Shown here: one piece after another, positions 56,187-64,000 of the stretch
How the letters are laid out: the number at the start of each line of letters is the position of its first letter
Position numbering within the stretch: the stretch's first letter is position 1
The notes under the pieces: generated by a model
The model's database searches: none
Seen by the model: the letters and a program-made list of their open reading frames with translations, nothing else
Told to the model about the DNA's origin: nothing
From: Planctomycetota bacterium
GTDB taxonomy: Bacteria > Planctomycetota > UBA11346
DNA length: 64,000 nt
Direction: 5' to 3'
Assembly (NCBI GenBank): GCA_016745075.1
Contig: JADGDD010000001.1
Location: 1,303,125-1,367,124, forward strand
Position numbers and translations under genes: made by a program

Positions 56187-57641
56187 TCACAATAATACAC
56201 TACACAAAAACGTAACCACAGCAGCTCCAATAATATTTAATATCAAACCTTCAGTCACCATTTTACGAACAGGGAATAAATGACTACCATAAACGATCAT
56301 GTTTGGTGGAGTGGCGACGGGCAGCATAAAGGCACAACTTGCGCTGATGGCGGCTGGGATCATAAGAATCATGGGGTCCATATCTGTACCAACTGCAACG
56401 GTGGCAAGGATGGGCATGAGCAAGGTTGTGGTGGCGGTGTTGCTGGTGAGTTCGGTCAGGAATGACACAATTAAGCACAGCGTGAGTATCATCAGCCAGC
56501 TTGGCCAGTTGACAAAGTAGCTCATATTTGCTGCAATATCAGCCGTGAGCCCGGTTGATTTAAAGGCGGAGGCAATAGCAAGCCCACCACCCATAAGCAA
56601 AAGAATACCCCACGGGATGCGCGACGCGGTTTCCCAATCGAGCAATTTTTTCTGTTCACCGGATTCGTGTTTTTCACCATCGTTTATGAGGAATAAAATA
56701 ACAACGGCAAACAAGGCGGTGTAGCCATCATGTGCACCTTTAAAACTTATTTCTGATAAGCTTTCTTTGTAGGAATCCAAGAATGGCAAGACCAATGCCA
56801 TCCATGACCAATCGCTGAACCATGTTTTCCAGCCGCCAAAAGGAGCGCTACGTGTCACCCAAAATAGGGCCGTTACAGCAAAGATTATAAGCACACGACG
56901 TTCAACAGATCGCCAGGGACCCATGTCCTCTATAACCACTTCGCTGGAACCGCTTACTTTGCGGGTCAGCCAAAGCCATGCGACGGGTAATAAACAAATG
57001 ACACAAGGAATGCCAATGCACATCCATTCAAAAAAGCCAAACTCATTTCCAGTTTGTTCTTGGTAGGCTCCCATAAAAACAATGTTGGGCGGCGTGCCAA
57101 TAGGTGTTCCCATGCCACCGATGTTGGCGGCGTAAGCTATGCCCAATAATAAGGGTACGGTTATGGTTTTTGAAGAACTTTTTTGAATGGTTGCAAGTGC
57201 TATGGGCAATAAGGCCAAGGTCGTTGCAGTATTGGAGACCCACATACTCAGCAAAGCAGTTGCGACCATAAAAGCGAGGATGAGCATCTTATCATTTTTA
57301 CGACCAAATGTTTTGATCATGCCCATTGCCAAGCGCGTATGCACGTTGCTTTTTTCCATGGCCGCAGCGAGCATAAACCCACCGAGCAGTAACAACACCA
57401 TGCGATTGCCATAGGCCCCCGCTATCGCCTCTTGTGGCAAGACACCAAGGGTTGGAAAGAGCGCCAGCGGCAACAAAGAGGTGACGGCAAGCGGAATCGG
57501 TTCAAACATCCACCAGATAGCCGTCCATGTGGTGACTCCTGCCGCAATGGCATAGGCCGAATCTTTTCCGTTCATCAGCAGCAGAAGCACAAGTGCTAAA
57601 CAAGAAAGCGGACCCGCCCAGAGCGCATATTTTTTGACCAT
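56187..57641 (-). CDS. SLC13/DASS-family sodium-anion symporter
   Basis: 484 residues, about 11-12 membrane segments. The two SNT-type family motifs are clear: LSMWVSNTATTLALLPIALA (about 110-130) and FLTELTSNTATTTLLMPILA (about 400-420), and GTPIGTPPNIVFMG / PVATPPNMIVYGSH provide the paired substrate-site loops. The family moves dicarboxylates, citrate or sulfate with sodium. TAGGGA precedes the ATG. It is the first gene of a minus-strand run with the SGNH pseudoenzyme and GH36. An inverted repeat (57681-57732) lies in front. The likely cargo is an organic acid or sulfate; a sugar-acid substrate is possible from context but unproven. Confidence 0.9.
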   Translation of the reverse strand: MVKKYALWAGPLSCLALVLLLLMNGKDSAYAIAAGVTTWTAIWWMFEPIPLAVTSLLPLALFPTLGVLPQEAIAGAYGNRMVLLLLGGFMLAAAMEKSNVHTRLAMGMIKTFGRKNDKMLILAFMVATALLSMWVSNTATTLALLPIALATIQKSSSKTITVPLLLGIAYAANIGGMGTPIGTPPNIVFMGAYQEQTGNEFGFFEWMCIGIPCVICLLPVAWLWLTRKVSGSSEVVIEDMGPWRSVERRVLIIFAVTALFWVTRSAPFGGWKTWFSDWSWMALVLPFLDSYKESLSEISFKGAHDGYTALFAVVILFLINDGEKHESGEQKKLLDWETASRIPWGILLLMGGGLAIASAFKSTGLTADIAANMSYFVNWPSWLMILTLCLIVSFLTELTSNTATTTLLMPILATVAVGTDMDPMILMIPAAISASCAFMLPVATPPNMIVYGSHLFPVRKMVTEGLILNIIGAAVVTFLCSVLL

Positions 57642-57680
57642 ATATCCCTATCCTCTGGGACTCTCCCCAGAAAAACATAG

Positions 57681-57732
57681 TAAGAGACATATTGGCCCCG
57701 AGTTCTTTCTTATTTAAGCAAATATGTCCTTA
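57681..57732. promoter_or_regulatory. Inverted repeat upstream of the SLC13 gene
   Basis: TAAGAGACATATT (57681-57693) and AATATGTCCTTA (57721-57732) are inverted copies with one extra base in the left arm, about 27 bases apart, 40 to 90 bases before the SLC13 start. Possible two-site operator. Confidence 0.35.
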
Positions 57733-57841
57733 TTAAACACTTTGCACAAGAGGGCCGTAAGGTTACATAATTTTGTTTCATACCCCTCCTCCCGCTGCTT
57801 ATCTGTGACAAAGAAGCTCTTTTAGGGTGCCATCGGCAAGT

Positions 57842-58114
57842 CTACTCAATCTCCGCCTTCGACTGCCAGAAAAGAAACTCCCACCGCATACTACGGGAAA
57901 TAACATGATAAACCGAAATACTGGACAACAAACACAACAAGAGAAACTGGCAGATAGTTACACTCACTAACCGACCACGACAATCTAGCATCCCGACGAA
58001 ACAATATAACGAGAACACAAAAATGTAGAAATTCTCCCACACATCACTTCCATCACTATGCGACAGAACCCTTGGATCATGTGCATGCATACGAATACAT
58101 AGAGGATAGAGCAA
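57842..58114 (-). CDS. Possible small membrane protein
   Basis: 90 codons, or about 65 from an in-frame GTG (WENFYIFVFSLYCFVGMLDC) that has GGAAGTG nearby. Two hydrophobic stretches (FYIFVFSLYCFVGM and VTICQFLLLCLLSSISVYHV) suggest two membrane helices. I recognise no family and the longer start has no SD. It lies in the gap between pair 4 and the SLC13 gene, 15 bases downstream of the pair-4 propeller stop. No other gene is visible in 57642-58129. Confidence 0.3.
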   Translation of the reverse strand: MLYPLCIRMHAHDPRVLSHSDGSDVWENFYIFVFSLYCFVGMLDCRGRLVSVTICQFLLLCLLSSISVYHVISRSMRWEFLFWQSKAEIE

Positions 58115-58129
58115 AATACGTAACGAGAC

Positions 58130-59461
58130 TTACTCCCCGAGACAGACAAGATCTCCGGCTTTGGTGGTTACGAAAACGTTTCCCTTATCGACCCACGGTG
58201 TTGTGATGACTGGTGCGCCAACTTCAGCCGTCCATTGGTGTTTACCGCTTGTTGCATCCAGACAATAGACATTGCCGTCATGACAACCGAAGACGAGTAA
58301 GCCGTCTTCGCTGCTGACGGTTGGTGCTGAGTTGACTGGCTTTTTACTGGGTACGGCAAATTCCCAGAGTTTATGATATTTTGGTTTTTTTGATTTTGTC
58401 GTGTCCATGCCATAAACAATACCTGCATCTACGCCAAAGTAGACATTGTTTTTCCATAATGTTGGCGCGGTATTTTGGCGGAAATCATTGGTGCCGACTC
58501 CTTCAGTAACAATGCCGTGCCAGAGATCCGACAGGTTTTTCGCGGTATCGGTGACTACATGCAGGCCGCGCGAGGCGATGACATACACGAGACCGTCTTT
58601 GTAAGCGTGGGTATTAAAATAGCCGGAATCACCGCAACCAAAAATATCTGAGTCTACACGTTTGGCCCACATGACTTCTGATGTAGCAGCGTCCACCATA
58701 CCGGCGTGTCCCCATTTTTCATCGAATTGGCCGATCAGCATGCCGCTTTCGGTTATTATTGGTGAGTTGGTTCGTGGCAATCCACCTGGTTTCACGCTGT
58801 AAGCCGCACTCGATTGTGGGTCGAGTTTCCACAAGAGCGTGCCTTTGACGGGATCAACCGCTATGAGCTGCGTTTCACCAACGCTGTAAAAAATAGCTTC
58901 AAAGGCGTAAGCAACAGAGCTTTTGATAATACCCGTTTTGACCTTGAGACTTTTAGCGGTGATCGCTTTTTTCTCTGTCCCTGTTTCGATATCAACCACA
59001 TGCATAGTTCCAACATTATCACCCATATACAAGAGGCCGTTGGCGATGCAGGCAGATGAGGCCACGCCTTTTTTGACCGGAAGATGCCAACGCTCGCTGC
59101 CGTCTGTGGCGTTTATGGCGTATATGCCTTTTTTTCCGCCAACATAAACAGTGCCATCATACACGACCGGTGATGATTCGGTCGCTCCAACGTTTTGCGT
59201 CCACAGGCTTTGCGCTTGCGTGGCGAGGCCCTTTGTCTTCAAGGTTCCGGTGCGGTGCAGGTTGGCTCTGAAACAAGCGCCCTGTAAATCATTATAAGGC
59301 TTTTGGGTATCAACGGTTTTTTTCCATTCTTTCGGCAGGAAATCGGTGTGGCCGTCTTGCGTACGGTTATCTTTTTCTTGCACGGTTGTGGTGATGGTCA
59401 TTTCTTCTGCGCCGAGCACAGAGCAGGCCAACATAAGACATAATGGTAGTAAGCGGAACAT
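58130..59461 (-). CDS. Secreted PQQ-like beta-propeller, pair 4
   Basis: 443 residues; signal peptide FRLLPLCLMLACSVLG. The start overlaps the SUMF1 stop by one base (TAATG) with AGGAGGGG inside the SUMF1 gene: tight coupling. N-terminal signature YNDLQGACFRANLHRTG followed by repeats such as GTVYVGGKKGIYAINATDG and GLLVFGCHDGNVYCLDATSG, ending GDLVCLGE. No redox cofactor motif. Closest to the pair-1 propeller. The Lys/Ser-rich stretch TTKSKKPKYHKLWEF is an insertion in one blade. Confidence 0.87.
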   Translation of the reverse strand: MFRLLPLCLMLACSVLGAEEMTITTTVQEKDNRTQDGHTDFLPKEWKKTVDTQKPYNDLQGACFRANLHRTGTLKTKGLATQAQSLWTQNVGATESSPVVYDGTVYVGGKKGIYAINATDGSERWHLPVKKGVASSACIANGLLYMGDNVGTMHVVDIETGTEKKAITAKSLKVKTGIIKSSVAYAFEAIFYSVGETQLIAVDPVKGTLLWKLDPQSSAAYSVKPGGLPRTNSPIITESGMLIGQFDEKWGHAGMVDAATSEVMWAKRVDSDIFGCGDSGYFNTHAYKDGLVYVIASRGLHVVTDTAKNLSDLWHGIVTEGVGTNDFRQNTAPTLWKNNVYFGVDAGIVYGMDTTKSKKPKYHKLWEFAVPSKKPVNSAPTVSSEDGLLVFGCHDGNVYCLDATSGKHQWTAEVGAPVITTPWVDKGNVFVTTKAGDLVCLGE

Positions 59462-62400
59462 TAGCGAGCCCCTCCTTCTTCTATGGCTTTCACGTAGAAA
59501 TAACTCCCCATAATTTCACCTTTTAATGTCAATTCTTTATCCAGCGCTTCATGAACTTCTCCGGCCAAAGGGCCGATCACTCGGTAGTCGGTTCCTTTGA
59601 TGCTTACAAATGGCATTGGGCGGTTTTGGGCAATGCGCATGCCAAGAAAGCTATAGCGAGTATAGTGCCCATGCACGTCGCTGATGACTTCTTGTTTTTT
59701 ACCGCCAACCCCATGCACCCGCTCAAACCATGAGCCACCTAAAATTGCAGGGTACCACATTTTACTGGTTTTACCGGTTTTCAGGTACATGTGTGAGGCA
59801 AAGGAAATATCACCTTTGGGGTCAATGACATCATCTGCGGAATTGCGCATTTTATTGCGCTTGCCGATATCGCCAAAACACATTTCTCCAACATTACCGA
59901 TTATATCATGCAAACCAAATGCGTTTGCTGGTTTTTGACCCACAGGATGGGTACGACCGCCAGCATTGCGTGGACCCCAAACGTGTTTGATTGATTCGTT
60001 TTTATCTTCGCCCCAATAATAGGTGCTGGTAGTTCCTGCTTTGGCCGCATACAAATATTCATTTGCTGTTGGTAAACGAAATCCATTGGCCGACCAGTCT
60101 GTATAGATCCACTCACGCGAGTATGAATTACGGCCTAAGTTTCCGATAACGTGATTGGTATGTTTGGCCATCAGGTCGGTCGAATATTTTTCCATTCCGG
60201 GTATTTTCACTTCGTTCAACAGCGTATACTCAGATGGTGGAATGCGGAAGGGGCGATATTTATAGCCCTTACGCAAGACCTGTGTACGTTCGACATCGGA
60301 ATAATACAAGGGTTTCGAGCCTTTCATTTCGGAATAGGCATTACACCAGATCAGGGCATCGTGCCAATCGATCATGGTGACTGGCTCATCGCCACGATGT
60401 TTGAAATGGAAGTTGTAGTGGCTGCCCATAGCGCCTGATTCGCCGAAATGGTAATCGTTGGCTTCTGCCCATTGCAAGACCGTGTTCCATTGGTCAAAGG
60501 TCAATTCTGTTTTACCATAAGCAAATGGCCCTATGTGTATTTCTCTTTTTAGTTCTGCATTGAAGAATGATCCTGCTGGGATTTCGACTAGCTCAATTGC
60601 CGGGTCCAGCTCTTCCTTGGCATTTTGTTGCACACCGATGCGTTGATCTTTGATCAAGGTCCAGCTTGGTGTTTCTGTTGAGACGTTTCCGATTGCGGGA
60701 GCCTCTGTTCCGGCAGGACGGCACAGTGGCCTGAAACCGATATTATACATGCCTTTCCACGGGACATCTCCCATGGGTGATGTTGGATGTTGCTCTGGGG
60801 CATTATCCACATGGAAATCACCACCAACGGCCAGTAATTTTTCTGGCTGTGCTGGCATCGTATCACCATGCGTCCACAGGAGCTCCCAGACGTTTCCATT
60901 CATGTCATAGAGGCCCTGCGCATTTGCGGCCTGTGCTGCGACCGTTGCCGTTCCTGTGGCTGCGGTTTGTTCAGGTACTTCTCCCGCGTTGGCTGCCTGC
61001 CATTCTGATGGTGTTGGCAAACGCCAGCCGTCCGTATTCCATTTCACATAAATAGTTGGCATCTCCAAACGCTGGTGCGGATAATTTATTCCGCTACAAT
61101 GTTCTTGATGGGTAATGGCTTTATGGTCTATCAACACACCCAATTCATTATTGCGGAAGACATTGGTAAAAGCGCTGTCTGTATAATAGCAGGGTTCTTT
61201 ACCTTCCATTTCAGAGAGGGCGTTACACCATGCCAAGGCGTCATAGTAGGCGATATTGGTGACGGGTTCATCCTGTTCGTGCACCTCATCTCCGTAACGG
61301 GCGCTACCCATGTCACCGTATTTATCAAAATTATATTTGGCTTCAAAAGTGTAGGTCGCCATTTCGGCAAAACGGAACACTTTTTTCCATAATGCGTAAG
61401 GAACTTCCGTGGCAGCCATAAAAGTATTATTTACCGGAACGGTTTTAATATGTATGCTTGGCACGTCGGGCATCTCAACCACCGCGTCACAAGCTGCGGC
61501 ATACCATTTACTGTGTGCAGATTCGGTGCTGTTGTTATATTTCCCCTGATGCCAACCAACGGCCTGTATATCAGTGAAGGTATGTTTTTCAAATGTTGCG
61601 GTACTGTCATCAAAATGTATAAGGTGAGCCCCCTCATACAGACCGGAGTACTTTGCCCAAGTAATTTCGTTCGGTGAAACCTGAAGGTAGAGACAGGAAA
61701 AACCACCGAATTTTTCAGGAAGACCATACGATGTGTTATCAGATATATACCACTCATCGCCATCTTTGACGATGAAGCGTACTTTATCAATACCTGACCA
61801 ATACCCGCGAGCAATTACTGTTGCTATGCGACTTTCTTCCCCGAAAGAAACGGGGTATTTGTCACCACCATTCATGAAGTCTTGTTTGCGCCAGAAAATC
61901 GTCCAAAAAGCGTTGATGAAGGTATCTGCGGTGACATTTTTACGCCCACGCGAGGCATTGAGTGGATGGTTTTCCTGCTCAAAAGAATTATAACAGCCAC
62001 CGTGATTGGGGTTGCAGCCCATTTCTGTCCATGCTTTGATTTTGCCTTTTTGTTCGGATTTGTTGCCAAAATACACACTGTAACCACCGTAAAAGTTTTT
62101 GTTCCAGTTTTCTGGTAACATTTGGCTATACGGCCATTCTGGGCTACTGAGCGTTTTTTCTTCGCTAAACGGGATATAGGCTATGTGGTCATCTGTGGTA
62201 TCGCCGTCGCCATCCACATCATAATCACTTTTTTGTACAAGCGGACTTCCGTGACCTTCTCCCAAAGGGCTTTTAGATGCTTGGCGGAACACCACATCAT
62301 AAGTTCCTTTGGTCACCTTATCGCCACCATAATCAAAAAGACGGCAACTCACTTTTTTTGTGCCAGAAACATTCAGGCCCGGCTCCCATGTTTTTGTGGG

Positions 62401-62532
62401 CAACGGAAGAAGTCTTGGATTGACGGTGACACCAGCAGTATTCAGCGATCCATTGAAGTCTTCTGCTGCTACATTATGGCTCAACCCAAAGCTGAGTAGT
62501 CCAATGATGGCGGTTGTTACGGGGACTTTCAT
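59461..62532 (-). CDS. Secreted double-SUMF1 protein, pair 4
   Basis: 1023 residues; signal peptide cut near NVAAEDF. N-terminal domain with a Ca-loop-like DYDVDGDGDTTDD and the family blocks FYGGYSVYFGNK and GCNPNHGGCY. Two SUMF1 domains (about 365-630 and 665-960) with WNTDGWRLPTPSEW, GNVWELLW, WSANGFRLPTANEY and GNVGEMCF. No FGE cysteine pair in either. The C-terminal domain (DYRVIGPLAGEV) is shared with copy 1. The SD is weak (AGG at 12 bases). It is downstream of the SGNH hydrolase gene, 29 bases away. Confidence 0.88.
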   Translation of the reverse strand: MKVPVTTAIIGLLSFGLSHNVAAEDFNGSLNTAGVTVNPRLLPLPTKTWEPGLNVSGTKKVSCRLFDYGGDKVTKGTYDVVFRQASKSPLGEGHGSPLVQKSDYDVDGDGDTTDDHIAYIPFSEEKTLSSPEWPYSQMLPENWNKNFYGGYSVYFGNKSEQKGKIKAWTEMGCNPNHGGCYNSFEQENHPLNASRGRKNVTADTFINAFWTIFWRKQDFMNGGDKYPVSFGEESRIATVIARGYWSGIDKVRFIVKDGDEWYISDNTSYGLPEKFGGFSCLYLQVSPNEITWAKYSGLYEGAHLIHFDDSTATFEKHTFTDIQAVGWHQGKYNNSTESAHSKWYAAACDAVVEMPDVPSIHIKTVPVNNTFMAATEVPYALWKKVFRFAEMATYTFEAKYNFDKYGDMGSARYGDEVHEQDEPVTNIAYYDALAWCNALSEMEGKEPCYYTDSAFTNVFRNNELGVLIDHKAITHQEHCSGINYPHQRLEMPTIYVKWNTDGWRLPTPSEWQAANAGEVPEQTAATGTATVAAQAANAQGLYDMNGNVWELLWTHGDTMPAQPEKLLAVGGDFHVDNAPEQHPTSPMGDVPWKGMYNIGFRPLCRPAGTEAPAIGNVSTETPSWTLIKDQRIGVQQNAKEELDPAIELVEIPAGSFFNAELKREIHIGPFAYGKTELTFDQWNTVLQWAEANDYHFGESGAMGSHYNFHFKHRGDEPVTMIDWHDALIWCNAYSEMKGSKPLYYSDVERTQVLRKGYKYRPFRIPPSEYTLLNEVKIPGMEKYSTDLMAKHTNHVIGNLGRNSYSREWIYTDWSANGFRLPTANEYLYAAKAGTTSTYYWGEDKNESIKHVWGPRNAGGRTHPVGQKPANAFGLHDIIGNVGEMCFGDIGKRNKMRNSADDVIDPKGDISFASHMYLKTGKTSKMWYPAILGGSWFERVHGVGGKKQEVISDVHGHYTRYSFLGMRIAQNRPMPFVSIKGTDYRVIGPLAGEVHEALDKELTLKGEIMGSYFYVKAIEEGGAR

Positions 62533-62561
62533 GAAATACCTGCTTTCTTCAATGGGTGTGT

Positions 62562-63353
62562 TTACTCAGCTTCAACTTCGGTTTGATTCTCTTCATATTG
62601 CAACTCATTTTCAAACAGGATCGGTTTGAGTTTTTCGATCCACCAGTCATAGCCTTTTTGTGACATGTGTTTTTTATCTTGTCCGTAAAAGTCTGGTTTG
62701 GGTTCGCCGTTCTCGCCCAGCATGCCGGGAATAGTGTCAATGTAGGTCAATAATTCATTGCCATCGCAAACGACTTTCAGTAATTCATTCGCTTTATGGG
62801 CTATGGGCCATTTGTTCCAGTTTTTAATACTTGGCTTGATGGCGAGAAAATATAATCGGCATGTTGGCAACTTTTCATGCGTCAGCGCCACAAATTCATT
62901 CACTTTTGCTATGAAGGTTTCCGGTGAAATACCGCGATTGGTGTCATTATCGCCTTCGTAAATAATCATGGCACGCGGTTCATACGGAAACACGATACGA
63001 TCAGAATAGCGGAACACATCATTCATGTTGCTGCCGCCAAACCCACGAGCAACAATGGTCAGTGGCGCAAAATCACTATGGATTCGTTTATTCCACTTCC
63101 GCATGCTGGAACTACCGATAGCAAGGATTGCACCTTTGGGTGGCGGATTCACTTTATCTTCTTCAACCCACGCCGCTATAGTCTTATCAAAGCCTTTATT
63201 GGGGCGATATTCTTTTCCGGGACTCATAACAGCCGATGTTATTTCTACATCTTGTTCTACGACGTTTTCTGTTTGATCATCCGGTGCTGTCTCTTCGGAA
63301 TACAGAAAAGCAGCACAGAGCACCAGACCAATCGGCAATAATAGATATTTCAT
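62562..63353 (-). CDS. Secreted SGNH/GDSL esterase
   Basis: 263 residues; signal peptide KYLLLPIGLVLCAAFLYSE. Complete SGNH set: block I AILAIGSSSMRKW (nucleophile Ser), block II Gly in GFGGSNMND, block III Asn in IYEGDNDTN, and block V D-x-x-H in GQDKKHMSQKGYDWW. This resembles platelet-activating-factor acetylhydrolase-like esterases, often acetyl-xylan esterases in glycan clusters. AAAAGGA precedes the ATG. It sits between the partial methyltransferase/propeller giant (19 bases) and pair 4, probably in one operon. Confidence 0.87.
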   Translation of the reverse strand: MKYLLLPIGLVLCAAFLYSEETAPDDQTENVVEQDVEITSAVMSPGKEYRPNKGFDKTIAAWVEEDKVNPPPKGAILAIGSSSMRKWNKRIHSDFAPLTIVARGFGGSNMNDVFRYSDRIVFPYEPRAMIIYEGDNDTNRGISPETFIAKVNEFVALTHEKLPTCRLYFLAIKPSIKNWNKWPIAHKANELLKVVCDGNELLTYIDTIPGMLGENGEPKPDFYGQDKKHMSQKGYDWWIEKLKPILFENELQYEENQTEVEAE

Positions 63354-63372
63354 AACAAGAATCCTTTTACCT

Positions 63373-64000
63373 TTATTGTGCGACAGGTACCAACACGATA
63401 GAGGTCATAATGGGATAGGCGCAGTTACAGCCAAGGCTGTATTCCGGCATCAATACCAAACCACCAGCGGGCAAGACGTTCATCCAGCAGGATGGACGAT
63501 TAACCTGTGATGCGGTGAAGACGCTATCAGTGGTCATATCATATCCCTCAATACGACCAGAGCGGAAAAAGAGGGTATGGTTCGAGCCGGTTGGTATTGA
63601 GCAGCCTTTTTTACGATTGTGTTCTGGTTTAGCTGTTACTTCGCCAGTTTTGAGATCTATAATCGCTAAATGCTGTTCACCGGGAAAACTATATATTTTA
63701 TCCTTCGTGATGACGGGGTGGCCGATGCTGTAATTATGTTGGTTGGCCAGAAAGCCGTTGGAGGTATACCGAGCATTCCATTGCACCGTTCCTGTTGTGG
63801 CATCGATGGACTGAAAGACATACACCATTTTGGTTTCCATAATATTCTTTTTGTCGGTCTTGTATTTTTTTGCGAGTTTCGCTGCGGCAAGGTCGGTTGG
63901 GCCAATATCACCTATGCCCCCCTCATGCACGCCACCAGTACAGATAAGCTGTCCTTGTTCATACGACAGATAGAAGACGGTTCGTGTTGGGAAATGAAAT
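63373..64000 (-). CDS. PQQ-propeller giant, C-terminal part (continues beyond window)
   Basis: About 209 codons are open from the window edge to the stop at 63373; the start lies outside. The sequence, with TVFYLSYEQGQLICTGG, VFQSIDATTGTVQWNARYTS, and the end VNRPSCWMNVLPAGGLVLMP plus EYSLGCNCAYPI, matches the C-terminal propeller of the giant at 43242 (ITRPTCWVSILPVGGVLLMP). It is therefore probably a third methyltransferase/propeller giant, upstream of the SGNH gene and pair 4, as the second giant is upstream of pair 3. Whether it carries the methyltransferase-like insert cannot be seen. Confidence 0.8.
   Translation of the reverse strand, partial: FHFPTRTVFYLSYEQGQLICTGGVHEGGIGDIGPTDLAAAKLAKKYKTDKKNIMETKMVYVFQSIDATTGTVQWNARYTSNGFLANQHNYSIGHPVITKDKIYSFPGEQHLAIIDLKTGEVTAKPEHNRKKGCSIPTGSNHTLFFRSGRIEGYDMTTDSVFTASQVNRPSCWMNVLPAGGLVLMPEYSLGCNCAYPIMTSIVLVPVAQ

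Noticed and set aside
1-64000. CRISPR arrays, tRNA or rRNA genes, complete insertion sequences
   Set aside because: I looked for regular spacers, cloverleaf arms and transposase motifs on both strands and found none.

Overview
The window is bacterial, with moderate GC and dense genes that carry clear Shine-Dalgarno sites. The gene set includes large secreted proteins with paired SUMF1 (C-type-lectin-like) domains, PQQ-type beta-propellers, GH172/DUF2961, GH115, a creatininase-family protein, a UroD-like methyltransferase, several AraC regulators and sialate-O-acetylesterase/SGNH hydrolases. That mix suggests a polysaccharide-degrading member of the PVC group, most likely Lentisphaerota or Kiritimatiellota. 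This is inferred from gene content only. There is no rRNA, tRNA, CRISPR array or complete insertion sequence.

Layout. (1) 1-3862: an AraC regulator cut by the window edge, a UroD-like protein, a phytanoyl-CoA-dioxygenase-like oxygenase and an Ogt-type DNA alkyltransferase. (2) 4143-8266: a four-gene nitric-oxide signalling operon of H-NOX, histidine kinase, REC-HDOD and REC with an eroded HD-GYP domain. A second ogt follows, so two ogt paralogues flank the operon. (3) 9236-25407, minus strand: creatininase, a clan GH-A-like glycosidase, two tandem [double-SUMF1 + beta-propeller] pairs and a methyltransferase-fold/propeller giant. (4) 25917-34010: a carbohydrate cluster without signal peptides (GH5, MFS transporter, two AraC regulators, a frameshifted GH115, GH172). 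(5) 34174-37124: a decayed accessory region with gene fragments, a small three-gene island, a REP-like double hairpin and a toxin-antitoxin locus whose toxin is broken. (6) 37172-57641, minus strand: sialate esterase, third [SUMF1 + propeller] pair, second methyltransferase/propeller giant, second GH-A-like protein, an SGNH protein with YD-like repeats, a GntR/LacI-type regulator, GH36, a tandem SGNH pseudoenzyme and an SLC13 transporter. (7) 58130-64000, minus strand: fourth [SUMF1 + propeller] pair, an SGNH hydrolase and the C-terminus of a third methyltransferase/propeller giant.

The most striking content is the secreted module present four times: a protein of about 1000 residues with an EF-hand-like loop and two SUMF1 domains, always followed directly by a propeller of about 410-470 residues. 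Three loci also carry a giant propeller with a methyltransferase-like insert, and glycan-active genes sit beside them. A 14-base motif, GTTTKACGATAAAC, precedes two of the pairs and the operon holding the third, so they may form one regulon. The SUMF1 domains lack the cysteine pair of formylglycine-generating enzyme and no sulfatase is present, so they are more likely binding or assembly proteins than sulfatase activators.

A second theme is gene decay. Fragments of ogt, phyH and an araC gene lie beside intact relatives, which points to repeated duplication and loss.
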